Shown here: one piece after another, positions 26,001-38,791 of the stretch
Layout of the letters: each line of letters begins with the position of its first letter
How positions within the stretch are numbered: position 1 is the first letter of the stretch
NCBI RefSeq assembly: GCF_031877795.1
Contig: NC_133971.1
Location: 5,970,784-6,034,783 of the forward strand
DNA: 64,000 nt
Origin: Strix aluco
Lineage: Eukaryota; Chordata; Aves; Strigiformes; Strigidae
Direction of reading: 5' to 3'
Position numbers and translations under genes: made by a program
Notes under the pieces: model-generated
What the model was told of the DNA's origin: nothing
Databases searched by the model: none
The model's input: the letters and a program-made list of their open reading frames with translations, nothing else

Positions 26001-28481
26001 TATGATATTGTATGCTTTGAAAGACATTTCTTCAAAATCTTAGTCAAGAATGTCCATGACTCCAACTCACTAAATGGTGGTGTTAAGTGAATTCTTGTCT
26101 TGGTTTGTTTACTTGGACTGCTGCCATTAAATATTACAAATCATTACAAATGGATTATAAATCACACTGCTCTTTGTACAGACATTTTTGGTGTAATAAT
26201 GATCAATGTAAGTGAAATTCCTGAGGAAAGATGGCCTTGTGTTCTTATTAATGAAGTTTCAGATTTTGTGACTTAATCTGATTACTACACTGAAAAGAAG
26301 TTACAGGAACTGTTCCTTGGTTCATAAGAAAGTAGTTCATATTCTAGCTTCCTTTTTCCCTTTTAGAAAAGCAACCCTGAATCAAACAAAAACATATAAG
26401 GGGAAGATATCATCTTAAAATAATTATCTCAATGGAGAACTTGTTTAAGTGGATAGAAAGGAGAGGTGAAAAAACAAAAAAACAAGCTGCAAACTGAATA
26501 CCAAAAGGATTTAAAGTTCATCCAGAATACTAACTATGGACGCTAGTAAATGCTGGTCAACTTTACTGTTACAGTAGTATCTATTATTTTTGTTAGAGAT
26601 GATATCACCAACTTTACGTGTAATAGTTTTAGTCTTTAAAATTGCTGACAATGTATATTTCTTTCAAGTGATCAAAGTGTTAATATTATCATTTGTTCAT
26701 TTGTTGTTGTAGATAAAGACAGAGACAAATGTTTATTTTGCCTTTTCTACAACCAATAAATGCATTTTTAAAATGTATTACATTTACATTTACAAAGCAT
26801 CTGTATTAAAAAGCAATAAAAAAGAGAGTTCTTCCGTAAGCAACACAACTAATTAAGCCTAGTTTTCTACATGTGTTGCAGGGTCTTTTTGTTTGTTTGT
26901 TTTGTCAAAATGTACTGCAATATCTTCATGACACTCCAACCATGACAATCGCTGTCCTCCACTATAAGTCACACTGCAGTACCATCAGGTCATGCCCTTC
27001 TAATAATTCATTAATACTTCTTCTCCACACCACAGTATTTCAGTCTCCTTCAAATCAGTTTATCTCCTCCCTTTCATTTTCTCAGTCTTTGATGATATTT
27101 CTAGCTACTTTCTGTGGTCCACCAATTTAAAGGAACCTCTGATCCTTCTTCTGCTTCCCATGCTAGTATCTCCACCTTTTTTTAATGGAGACAGACCTCC
27201 TCACCCTTGTACTCTGATTATTCTGCACCTTCTCATCAATGTGAGCAATTGCTGTCTAAATTATGTGCATGACTTTCTGCCCATTGACAGAAAAATGTGT
27301 CTTTATCTGCAACTGATCTTCCCAAAGTTTTGGCACATGCATCCATCTTTCAAACAGATAGAGTCTAGAAGTTATTTTAAATGGTTGAAAAGAAAAAACC
27401 TGGAGTTATTGTGGGAACATGGTCTTTCACAAGTCTCATATTGAACAGGAAAATGGGTTAAGAAATATGGATCAAAGGAATATCAAACACTGGTCTTGCT
27501 CAAAAAAAAAAAAAATAGAAAAACAAACACCACCCCCACCCCCACCCCCACCCCCCACCCCCCAAAAAAAACCCCACCAAGGAAAACAAACCCTAAAGGA
27601 GAGAGGAATTTTGGGAATTTTGGAGGAACTAACCTAGATTAAAAAAGTTTTGGATGACAGGGAAGACTTCTGGGTAGGTCTTGGAGCCATTGAACTCCAG
27701 GTTTTCTAAAACTTAACAAAGAAATTCTGTGTTTGCAATCCAAACTGAACATGCTAAATCATGCAGATTTTTTTTTTTCAAGGATTGAAAGGAATTTCTT
27801 ATTCAGATCATCATTGCTTCTAAATAATGTGAACTAGGTAGATGCAGAAAATTTCTCTTGTGCAACTCACAGTGTGGCAGTTCAGCTTTGGGAGGCTAGA
27901 GTGGATCAAATACAGATGTAATTTTTATTATCTCTGATGAGTACTTGGTTCATTGCACCTCGGTGTAAAGGGTGTATTTTTCAACCTTATAATAAAAGAG
28001 CAGCATCGGCAGATCCAAATGTACGGGATAAAAAAACCCCACCCATCTCTAAAGGATTGGTAGGTTGGGCCACTCCTTTGATCTTTAGGGAATTTAGTTG
28101 CTAGATGCAGGAATGATATGTGAATCAACAAATAACATTTGGCATTGAAGTACAACTCTTCTCCGTCCATCTAATAGAATGTGACTTTTCTTCAGGCTTG
28201 AAGGTCACATTTTTTTTTGTATTTCAAATACAATATTTTTGTATTAATCTGAGGACTGAAAAAGTCAATTTAAACCTTGCCTAGGCTGAAGAAGTTGTTT
28301 TGGCCCAGAAGATAATCTGGGTGTAAATGGGTCATTCTTACCTGTATGTATATATATGGTTGAAAAACTGGGGTTTAACCACCAACTTGTCAAAGGTTAA
28401 TGATAAAAATGTTTTTGCAAAGTGTATCTTTGGCTACTCTTACCAGCTTCTGCCTTTTTTTTTCTCTCCTCCCCCCATCAT
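23031..28481. other. AT-rich gene-free stretch
   Basis: No supported gene. It holds small repeats: a 16-bp direct duplication (TTTTATTAAGATAAAA) at 23431-23446 and 23451-23466, an AAAC-rich patch at 23703-23765, a 19-base T run at 24634-24652, and (ATCA)n at about 25459-25487. A C/A-rich tract at 27530-27575 is listed separately. Confidence 0.5.
27530..27575. repeat. C-rich (CCCCCAC)-type low-complexity tract
   Basis: Runs of four to six C separated by single A, following an A-rich segment and followed by AAAAAAAACCCC. The complementary strand has at least four runs of G and could form a G-quadruplex. Confidence 0.8.
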
Positions 28482-28573
28482 TGTCCCAATCCAATGTAGG
28501 GGAGGTTTCAATATGATCCCAAGAGCGAGATTAAGACACAAACGAGGTCAAATGCCACATACCCAAAACAGTT

Positions 28574-28579
28574 TTTATT
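28574..28579 (-). terminator. Polyadenylation signal of the minus-strand LTR
   Basis: AATAAA on the minus strand (TTTATT on plus), about 180 bp downstream of the TATA-like box and ahead of a GT-rich stretch. It marks the R region of the LTR. Confidence 0.6.
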
Positions 28580-28755
28580 ATTAAAAGTGAAGAGTCGTAG
28601 CAATAGGACAGAATGGAAGGAAAAGACAGAAATCAAGCAAGCATCTGGAATAGAGTCACAAGAATAGTCATCACCATGGATCCATCAGCATCCCGTTGGT
28701 CGTCAGTCTTCAGTTCTTAGGTGGTGCGTGCACACGCAGCAAAGTTCTCTGCCGC

Positions 28756-28762
28756 CTTTTAA
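28756..28762 (-). promoter_or_regulatory. TATA-like box of the minus-strand LTR
   Basis: TTAAAAG on the minus strand, followed by GCGGCAGAGA and a GC-rich start region. It sits at the expected distance from the LTR's poly(A) signal. Its activity is unknown. Confidence 0.5.
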
Positions 28763-29400
28763 GCTCGTTTTATCAGCTGATTTGCGTACTAGATGAGGAA
28801 GGGCAGATATTCCACAAACTCATTTCCATGAGAGACGAGGAAAAAGGTGGAGCATGGGTTCTGCATATGCACTGAGGGGGAAACGGGGTGCACCACCCCT
28901 CTTCCAATTGAGTTGGTGGTCATACTCACCCTGCCCACCTTTGGTTTTTCCTCTGTTCCCACAGGTTTTTGCAAGCTTCATGCTTCTTGAGCAATGATCC
29001 AGCTTCTGGGGCAGAAATGCTCACCTGTTACCAGTTCAATGGTGAAGGCACGAAGTCATTAGCAATGCAAGCATGGTGTCTGGCTTGCACAATAAAGCCA
29101 CCAAGTATCGAGTTTACACAATGGAGCCAGTGATTAGCGGTAAACATTTGGTTTCACTTAGTCCATGTCTCCCCCTTCGAGGCTTATCTAAGGAGTTTGA
29201 CAATGCAACTGCAAGGAAGTGGGGGGTGCATCCTTCCATACACTCCCGCTTCCTTGGGTGACATTCCTTAGACTAATCCAAAGGCCAGAGCTGGTCCTTG
29301 AGGTTTGTTCGAGGCATTACTTACACCACCCCGTGACTCAAAGCACACACACAAGCAAGCTTTGGGACAATCATTTGACATTTCGGTCTCTCACAATCAT

Positions 29401-32400
29401 GAAAAGACGGATTTTGAGATTTAATATTCTTCTCCTCTATGGCTGTAGTGCTCCAATATTGGTTATTTGATTGTCAAAGCTACAAAACCTTACAGTTGAA
29501 TAGATGTTAGACACCATTACATCTCTGGTGAATGAGTATACAAGATTTGTAAGAGCTACCTTAATTTGCAAGTTACTAAAATATTTCACTGCTTATATTA
29601 AAAAATAACAAATAATGTTTCCATATTATATCCTTCCATATTTTATAATTGAATTTTATAGCAGTAATTAATCTTTCCTATTAAGCTGACTGGAACCAAA
29701 GGACTTGAAAGAAAACTACCTTTCTGAAAATTCTAATTCTTGAGTACCACACTGAAAGTAAATACATACAGAAACATCCTTTATCACACTATTTGCTTTC
29801 ATTCTTGTGTAAGAAAATCTCTTCAACAAGAGTCTTTTCCAGATTGAGAAAAATAGAGGTTGGAAATTGCCCTTGAAAGTGTTCTTACTTAAGAGACAAA
29901 ACTCTCAATTATAGACATTAAACAAAGTTTTTGATGTGGCAAAACTACCTCTCCAGTAGCACTCCAGGATATCTAAAAGGAGTAAGAGGAGGGACATATA
30001 TAAAAACGTTGGAAGAAAGAAAACTTTTATTTGGAATATTTATATATTTTAATGTTATTAAGATTCATCCATAGTATTAGAAACATGTAGTCATAATGCA
30101 TTATAAATTCTGTTGAATAATATGGTCAATGTGCCCATAGAGTGATGACATAAACATTGTTTGTTCTGTGTGCCTATACTTAAATATATTTTTGCTTTCT
30201 GAGTTTCTTTTTATTTTCGTTAGAGGAATTATTATTACTGATACTATTATTACTATTACTGTTATTACTATTATTATTGAAACTGACTGCTAGTGGGGTA
30301 AAACAGTACTGCAGTAACCTCCTGCTCCAGGAAGAGACGTCCTGATTTTGAACTCAAAAGAGAAGATGTTGCTGGTGATCTGGGACCTGCAGGATCCTTA
30401 AAAGATTCCTGTGAGGATACAGATGTCAGTCTGAGGGCCGAAGGAGCTTTTAACTCAGACAACACAAGTCATCTTCAAATTATTTCTTTCCTGAGACCCA
30501 TATCCAATACAATTAATACCACTAATAGAAAAATAATTGCATGGATAGATCTCCTTTCATCATAAAGCATTTTATTTGTTTACTTATTCTTTTGCCCATT
30601 CCCTTTGTTTCTCTCCTGCGCTTTGTGTTTTCAGCTGTGATCTTAAACTGGGAATCCTCCAGGGAAGGGGTTGTTGCTGCTGCACCTTGGCAGAGCCTCT
30701 AATGCAGTGCAGCCTCAAACCCCAGCCTCTACAACAGCTGTCTGGAAAATATGTTTTGACTGTCAACAGAGATAAAATCAAATTAGTCAAAATGAAGATT
30801 TCTCAAAATTATCATGAGAACAAGAATGCTCATTGGAAAAGTGCAGTCCCTGAGGGGAAGGAAATAGTCAAGATATTTTATTGATATACCAGAGATAAAG
30901 CAGCTGTATTGCTTGAATCAGAGTATGGGTAGGAATCTCAGCATCTCGTGTCAGGCAAGTTTTCTATCTGCTGTACCACTAACAATCGGAAAAGAAAAGA
31001 GGATCTTGTGTCTTCTTTAGATGAGTATGCCCTTTTCCATCCTGCACAGAAATGAAAAATATTACCTTTCAGAAATTTAACTGGAGCTAGCATATATCCT
31101 TTCCTCAACTATATTTTTTTGTGATGAATATCAATTTCTAACACACATCTCTGGGTCTTGACTCAAGAAAAAAACCCAAATGAACAAACCAAATAAAATT
31201 TTTAAAAAATAGGAAAGAATAAACCCCATAAACCCAAGAACATTTAAAAATAATTTTATATGACAAGGAAAAGTCATAAATTGAGACAGGATGGCTTTGT
31301 CAGTTCAGTGCAGTGGCATAAAAGTATTCCTAAAATCTCTCACATTGTCAAATTCCAACCTGAATGATTTACAAAATGTCAAGATAGGCTGTGAGTTCAT
31401 CAGAAGAAGAAAGAAAAAGTTTTGGTTAGTTGTCTTCTTGTTTCACACAAAACCAGTAACTGAAATCTATTATGTATACGCAATGTTGATTTGAAATGCA
31501 TTCCACCATGAGAGATCAGGTGTCAAAAGTCTCCTGGCTCTAATAATATTCTCTTATTTTGAAATCACAAGATCTTTGGCTCATTTTGCAGCTAAGTCTC
31601 TGAAATGCAGATGGCACAACTCCATTAAATACTTTATTGTGATTTAATGGTTCCTCCCCTGGGTTCTGAAATTCAGTGTGAATGAGCTGTTAAAACTAAC
31701 TGCAATATAAGTGCTGAAAGTAAGAGAAAATAATTTTTAAAATTATGTTCCAAATCTCTTTTTCTCTCTCAGAATAAAAAAATTAACCAAAAAAAAAAAA
31801 AAAAAAGGAATAAATTCTTCTTATTTATTGGAACATTCTGCAACAGCACACTTGGGGAAAAGCAGTCTCACACACTGTAAGAGCTGCTTATAGTTTAAAT
31901 GGTTAAAGAACATCTTTGCTAAGAAGGAAATATCTTTTGTAGTTATCTGAAACAAACTCTTTCACCAAGTTCATTCGTGGTGTTGTCCTTGGAATGCTAA
32001 TATAAATAACAGTAGGATGCAGACCTACTGCTACACAGATGTGTAACACATTTAACTTTGCAAAACTGCAACTTTAGCATTTATGTAAAACTGAAGAAAA
32101 AAAAAAAACAAAAACCAAAAGAACACCTTGGTCATTACAGATTTAAGGTAGGAGCTTCAGATTTGCCTCTAAAAAGCTGTATCTGGAATGCTGTCAGCTT
32201 TCTTCTACTGCAGCCCTTGCGTATTTTGTAGAAATTCAGCTTCAGCCTCATTTGATCAAGTGGTAGCAACACCAGGGAACACAGATTTCAAAGACTGCAA
32301 CATATATTGCATGAGAATGAATCCTTCAAGCTTCTGCAAACCTGTCTCACTGGGCTGCACTTCATAGACATTCCTGCAATGATTCAGAGTTCTAATAGGT

Positions 32401-35400
32401 CCTAATATTGAGGGATGACAGGCAAGGCGAACTTTGCTAGAGATTTCAAAGAACTGTTGCCCCCTTTCCTCTAAACAGCTGTTTAGAATGGCATACACGT
32501 TTGATAGTGACTTAATGCTCCTGTTAATGATCATGATTTAGCTTTGACATAAAAAGGAGCACAAACGAGCAGGGCAGAACAATCTTCACTCGCGCAAGGC
32601 AGCCAGCGTGAAAATGGAGAAAATAGGAATCATGCGCCAGTGGAGAGAGAGACAAACTTGAGAAGGAGAAAGGTGTGTGTTGACTTGTCTTTGTAAGGAC
32701 CTGAAGTCTGTTCAATCGGGTAGTCTCTCTTCTGCTGACTGATTTCCTCCAAGTACATATGTTTGCAGCTGGAAGGGGGATGCAGGCCATGGAGAGCACA
32801 GAAACATAAAACCCGAGATGACAGTCAGACTCCTCACTACTGCATGCAAAAGCATTTTATAAACTGATGTAGGTAGCAAAGCATGGGGTTAACCAGTGTC
32901 ACGGACAACCTGGGTGCTCATTGTCCTCTCAAGAACTGCAGGCACCCCGTAGCCAAGGGACTTGCGCTCACCTGAGAACAGCAATCTGACAGCACCACCG
33001 CCTGTTGGTGCACGATCTGGAGCAGAAAAAAATTTTCACCCCCATCAGACGACCCCCTATGTACAGCTTGCTGCGAGTGACACTTTACTGGCGTGCATCT
33101 TTGCCTTGTTACCTTAACATCAGCAATGCAGAGGAGTGACACTAATGTTTAACTCAGACCTTCCTATGTAGAAAGTAGAGGAACCACGTGGTGTTGGTGA
33201 CGAGCTGTCTGTAGAGGCAGTGAACAGACACATGTGCGTCAGCACTCAGCTTCCACATGTCTTACTGCTGCCGGAAGAACCGCCGTTCACCATTCCTGTG
33301 GATCTAAATTGCTAACTTTCTTCCTTTCACAAGTGAGCAGGGAATAATTTCAGCTGAAATTAATTAGCATCTAGTTCCACAGCTTCAGTGGCGCGCAGAA
33401 GGATATGTAGAACAAAATGTAGGAACACCTCATTTCAGGGATTGCTCTCAGGCCTTAGCCTGTGCACCCTTCTCCTCTTTTATATTCTCATGTGCATTAC
33501 ACATTCTTACTATGGGTGGCAAAGGATTCATTTTAAAACATACTCAGACATTTAGCCAATGCATGGGATTCTTAAATATCTTTTCTCTGTAGACAGTAAA
33601 GGCTCATTTCCAAGATAAAAGAAAGGGACTCAAAACCAATTATGGCACTGATTTTGTTGCCCCCTCTCTATAAATAGTCAAAAAGAAAAAAATATGTGCT
33701 ACAGAAGACTGGAAGAAAAAGTACTTTTCTTTTTGTTTAATGGATTTTGAGTGCTTCCTTGCGTTGCACAACCGCTTTTCTCCCTTTCCTGTGATGCAGC
33801 ATTACATGACACTTCCTTTGAACCAGAAAGGTTTGAGGGAAGCAGGATCTTCCATGCTTTACGCAACAAACACCCATGTTGACTTAACCAGAAACCCTGC
33901 ATGTTCAAGAACTGGGGGATCAAATTCTGTTTGGGAAGAGATAAAAGAATGAATTGTTCCCTTTTTCAGAGGCAGCGTCAACCAAAAGAATAATTCTGGC
34001 AGTGTTGTGGTGGTGGTGATAGACAGATGTAGTATCTGTTCTTTTCTCTGAGGCAAATATACGCTGATGACTTGCAGAATTAGAGTAGCCGGTTACGGTG
34101 AATGGTGTGTGACAAATCCCTGACGAACAAAGTACATATTATTAGAAAACATTATGGAAAGTTCTACAGCGTGTGTGCAGCAGTGGCTTTTTATAGCCCT
34201 AATTATAACTGAGGTGGCAATATAATCTCTGTCTGTACACCCTGGGCTCTGAGCTTGTCCTGATCTCTCACTGTAAGAAGGCTCAAATCTGGCCAGTGCT
34301 TTGACGGGAGCCAGTGATAAAGCTAATCTCCTAAACAAAGCTGGTATCCAAGATACCCTAAAGGTGTTACAGGGTAATTGACAGGTTCCATTTATGTTCA
34401 CTAGATGACTTCTAAAACGGGCAAGAGGTTGGCGAATAGTAAGGATAAGCTCTTACACTTTTACTACTGCAGCACAGATGGGAGTGAGTCGGTTCATCTT
34501 TTGTGTAACAAGTATTAGACCTTATGTCACTACTACTAAACATTAAGAATTATTCCATTTGTTATGCTAAAAATGTGTTCATTTTATGCATTAAGATTTG
34601 ATGCTGTTGTTCCTTTACTGATGGCTTTTTATCTAAGGGCAGTGTGGCAAATGACATGGCTGCCTACATTTCTAATCTGTTTAATGTACTGCAGGACATC
34701 AAAGGGTTAATTTGAGCATTTGCGGTAGGACAGGAAATAATGCAGACAAAAGAGGAGGAAAAATAAGATACTAGGAAAGGAAGATGAAGGAAAAAATGGG
34801 GACATTACTAGCTGTGGAATAGCTCTTGCCCAGCATCAAAGAAGCTGACAACGTTGTGTTTTCCCTTTGAAAGGCAGCAGTTGATCTGTCTCTCTGCTTC
34901 CATTCCAGAAGATCAATAGGGATCCTTAGCCTAAGCATGGGGCGTTGCAGATTTAGACAGTTTCCACAATCCCTGTCTGGTAATCCTGTTAGGCAGAAAT
35001 TCATGGTAAACAATGCTGATCATTTAGATGGAAGAAGTTAAAAAAATTGGATGCAGAAGACTTCTTGACCCTGAGTGATTAGTAAACAAATTAAATATTT
35101 GGATATTAGAGTGAAGCTAATTAAAATTCAGCAGAAATTATCCTGAAGTGTGGAAACAATACGGAAGATGAAAAGTGGTCTTCGCGTCCCATGTTCATGC
35201 AAAGGATGGCAGAAAAAAGGAAGATAGGATGAGTAAGGATTAATATCCGGCAGCTTTTGAGCCCATTTCAATACTAAATTCCAGAAGATGAAGTGCATCA
35301 TGAATTCACATGACAGAAGGAAGAATTTTGCATTACAGATAAATATCCAAATACAAATATAAAAATGTAATATTTAAATATTGTAGCTAAATATTAAAAT

Positions 35401-38000
35401 TCATATAAAAGGTGAGAATGTCAGCTTGAGCTGCAATGGCTTGTGCCATTCCATTCCCATCTCGTCCATATTTCAGCCAAGTGCCTTCACCGTTGGGAAG
35501 TCATTAAGGATTTGCAGATATGTAAGCAAATAAGGGAAAGAGAACCTTCAGGATGTGTGGGGTCCCGGGATTTCCCATATGATAACGATGTTTACATACC
35601 TATAGTACTTAAAAATGATAGCAGAGTCAGAAGGCAGTTTTTCCCACTGTCAAGTGAGGCAGTTGCTTCAAGAAAGGTGTGTACAACAAATGACAAAAAT
35701 CCACTCTTCTGAACTTCAGAGAACAATGAAGGACATCAGGTCAGCCTCTTCACCAAGAAGGTCAGGTCAGCGATCGGTCAGTGTAGGCTGTGACATGCTG
35801 CAACCACAACAACCCTGATGACAATGCTGACGATGTAGCACTGAAGAATTGCGGGCCCATAGCACAATAGCCCAGGGAGTCTTGAGTAAAACCCAGGCTA
35901 GCACAGTAAATAGCTTTGGCTTGTACATATCAGAAAATCCGTAGTAAGAAGACCTAGATACAAACAATTACTACACTGGCGTTGGAAGGAAGGAACAGTC
36001 TGTACCTCGGAGCCATTCTCACAGCTCCGAGCTGGAGCAGGGTACTGCATTGCTCTGTGCTAAGGAAAACGACTGGGCTAGAAGGGAGGTGCTGGCTGAA
36101 GGGGAGCTCCTGCAGCATCCCCGAGCCCAGGTCCTTCCCAAAACACAGCGGAGCAAGCCGGGGAGAAGCAGCCCGTGAAGTGGAGTCCGGCAGAGAGGGA
36201 CAGGAAGAAAGCTGCTGTAACAGTCTGACTACTTTGAGGTGGGGAGATAGATTTTGTTGAATAAACTTATTCATAATCTGAAAACAAAAAGGCATTGCAC
36301 TTTAGGTAAGAACCAAACATAAAAGCTTTTTGTTGTTTCATCCCTTTCGGCTGAATAAACAATGCCTGGCTTTGAAGAAACTATTTCTGTGTCATTTTAA
36401 TCAGCTGCTAGTCACAGGCTCTCAGTGGAAAAAGGCTTCCCAGTACCAAATGTAGTTAGGCCCTTTGGATTTGTCTTAATTGGGGAAATAAAGGGGCTAC
36501 ATTATGGGATTATTCCCTCAAGAAAAATCAAAAAAAAAGGCAAGCCTGCCACTTGGGGGTGCAGGCATGCTGGGCTGCCACAGCAGCTAAAGTGCAGTTT
36601 GCCTTGTAATTATGACGGCTGGATTCTTGGTTGTAAAACAGAGATAAGCAGTGAAATTAGCACCGTTGTGGAAAAACGATGCATTAATATCAGAAGCTTT
36701 GTTAAGGCTTCCTAAATTTCCACTATCTCTGTATTGATAGTAAAGCAACCCTCAAGGAGAAACAGGAGTATTTTCTTTCCAGGCAGTAGTTCTTCAGGGA
36801 GATCTCTGGCATGGGGACTGACGTGTAAAATCCAAGTTGCTGTAGAAGTTAGTGAGGCAATTGCAGAGTATGCCTGTGCAGCAAAACGAAGGCATGACTG
36901 TAGCCCATGCAGGTGCTGCCAGGTGAATTACGCTAGCACACATAATAGTGAAGGCAGTGAAAGTTTTGGTGAATGCTATCAGCTACTGCATGTCCAGAGA
37001 GAGATGCTGGACTAAAGCCTGTGCCAACATATCTTCTCCACTACCGAGGATGTCATTAGTGTAGGGGATTTTTTTCTTTATCTGTCCTAACCTGCTGGAT
37101 AATTTTGCAGTGCCCCACTACTGCTGGCTGAGTGCCGCCAGAGAGGCTCGCACCTCCCTGATGGTGAAGTGCATGCTTGGTGTGTGCACCTGCGCTCTGC
37201 ACTCAAGCATAAAATGCTCTGGGATTCTGGGTGTAAAATGCTCTTTATCAAAGTGTGTTATTTCTGGTAATTTCATAGCTTAACCAATGCAAAAAAGCCT
37301 GAGCCTTTAAATTCTTTCCTGACAATGCAGTGTGTTGAAACTGAAATACTTTCAATGTCAGAGAAAAAATGCGATTAATTGCAAGCTCGGATGTTAAACT
37401 AGAGCTTTAGGGAAGGGCTGTCACCCCGCCACTTACACGCATTTAATGCTAGACAAAGGGCTTGTAAAATGAAATGCTGGAAACTATTGTGAGATGCTAG
37501 CCAAAGTAGCCAACAGATTATACGATTTAACGGGTCGTTTCCACTCTTTAATTTCATGATGTGTCTCCTTGTTGACATGCGACCAGCCCGGACATTCAGG
37601 TTGTATCTATAGAAATGCTTCTCAATAGCCTAATGCTGTTAAGTGCATTCTCTTCACTCAGCAACTGCATTAACTTTGAATATAATAGTAATCTGGGCTC
37701 TTTTACTATGAGGGCATGTAGAGGGGATGCAAATTACAGATATAAAATATCCGAAGAGCCTTTTGACTCGCACTGGGCAATCAGTACTTGCTTCACTCTT
37801 GTAGCTGTGTATACACAGGTAAGGAAAAGAATAACACCAAACCTGTGAGCAGTGGTCTGATACGGGACCTTCTTGTCCTCCACCTTGGACTACTGAAATT
37901 TCACCACGTCTTGCCTTCTTGCTTTGATTCCGCACCGGGCAGGATGACATCCTACCTGGGGAGGGAGGTGGGAGAGCAGACACTGACTTTTCGTGTAAGT
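29401..38000. other. Gene-free proximal flank upstream of the CpG-island promoter
   Basis: No supported exon. It includes a trinucleotide-like ATT/TAC patch at 30225-30280 and an 18-base A run at 31789-31806. Unique sequence of slightly higher GC content, at about 32550-33330 and 35950-36260, could hold regulatory elements, but no specific site can be supported. A consensus splice-donor string lies at 37816-37824, discussed in the findings. Confidence 0.5.
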
Positions 38001-38510
38001 TCCCAACGTGGGTGTTGAGAAAGGGTTTGAAGGCGGCAGCTGAAGCCGCGCGCAGCAAAGCGCAGGGCTTAGACGGTACCTACAAGAGGAAAGTTTGTGG
38101 AGGGTACCTGGGAACGGGCCGCGCCCCTTCCCTGAGAGAAGGGGGCGGCCACCCACAGGCCCAGCGACGGAACCACGACTAAACCACGCCACGGGGGCGC
38201 AGCCCTGCGCCCCTGACCGAGCCGGCGGCACCAGGGGTGGGGGGGGAGCAGGGGGACGCGGGGCTACGGGGATGGCGCTCGGGGAGAAGCGCTGCGCTTC
38301 GCCCCATACGCATCTCCCGCCGCAGCGGAGCGGGGGGGTGTGTGTGTGAGGGGGGGCGGAGCAGGTGCCAGGGTGTGTCGAGCGGCACCACCCGCCGCCG
38401 ACGCCTCTCCCCCCCTTTCTAAGGAGCCAGTCGGGGCGCGCAGGAGGAGGAGGAGGCGGAGGAAGAGGAGGAGGAGGAGGGGGAGGCCCGCGGGACGCGG
38501 CGGGCGGGCC

Positions 38511-38585
38511 ATGCTGGAGGCGCGGCGGCACCTGGCGGGCGCGCGGAGCCGGCGGGCGGCGGGGCAGCCTCCGCGGCGCGGGTAG
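38511..38585 (+). other. Upstream ORF (24 codons) in the presumed 5' leader
   Basis: An ATG with G at -3 opens a 24-codon frame ending in TAG at 38583-38585, about 130 bp before the main start codon and not overlapping it. If transcription begins upstream of 38511, ribosomes would meet this frame first, and it could lower or regulate translation of the main protein. The encoded peptide is Arg/Ala-rich, as GC-rich sequence gives by chance, so any role would be through translation and not through the peptide. Confidence 0.4.
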
Positions 38586-38715
38586 GGCGGGGGCGGCGGC
38601 GGGAGGGACCGGACTCGCCTCGCCTCGCCTCGCCGGGCGGAGGCACCATCGCCGCCGCCGTCCTCCTTCCTTCCTCCGGCAGAGGCGGCGCGGCCGCGGG
38701 AGGAGAGAGAGGACC

Positions 38716-38785
38716 ATGATGAGCCGCCCGGTGCTGGCGTGGCTGGTGCTCTGCGGGAGCCTGGCGGCGCCGCGCCTCGCCCGAG
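38716..38785 (+). CDS. First coding exon: signal peptide of an unidentified secreted or membrane protein
   Basis: The ATG at 38716 has A at -3 (GGACCATGA), a good Kozak context; a second ATG follows at once. The 23 complete codons begin MMSRPVLAWLVLCGSL and form a signal peptide: a short basic start, a hydrophobic core (VLAWLVLCGSLAA) and a polar Arg-containing end with Ala/Gly near the expected cleavage site. The exon ends at a consensus donor, GAG|GTGAGG, after the first base of codon 24 (phase 1, probably Gly). A signal-peptide exon with a phase-1 intron is common in receptors, adhesion molecules and secreted proteins. It sits in the CpG island, and no second exon is visible downstream, so the first intron exceeds 25 kb. 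I do not recognise the gene. Confidence 0.75.
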
Positions 38786-38791
38786 GTGAGG
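38786..38791 (+). other. Splice donor of the signal-peptide exon
   Basis: GTGAGG following GAG matches the vertebrate 5' splice-site consensus at almost every position. Reading past it gives a Gly/Arg-rich frame with low-complexity composition that stops at about 39034-39036. This supports an intron starting here. Confidence 0.75.

Larger units (their letters stand above)
28482..29395 (-). mobile_element. Solo LTR, minus orientation, with 5-bp target duplication
   Basis: The 914-bp element begins TGTCCC and ends TCTCACA on the plus strand (so TGTGAGAGACC to GGGACA in its own direction). It is flanked by the direct repeat ATCAT at 28477-28481 and 29396-29400. In minus orientation it has a TTAAAAG TATA-like box (28756-28762), then about 180 bp further an AATAAA signal (28574-28579) followed by TTTGTGTCTT, a GU-rich element. 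This is standard U3-R-U5 order. It shares no visible sequence with the LTR at 7030, so it is a different family. No internal region remains. I cannot name the family. Confidence 0.85.

Noticed and set aside
35443..36295. Group of 66-113-codon frames in slightly GC-richer DNA
   Set aside because: No domain, no splice-site pairing and both strands open; not supportable as exons.
37890..38717. 275-codon minus-strand open frame in the CpG island
   Set aside because: GC-rich DNA has few stops. The frame is Pro/Arg/Ala-rich, has no domain, and overlaps the plus-strand promoter and leader.
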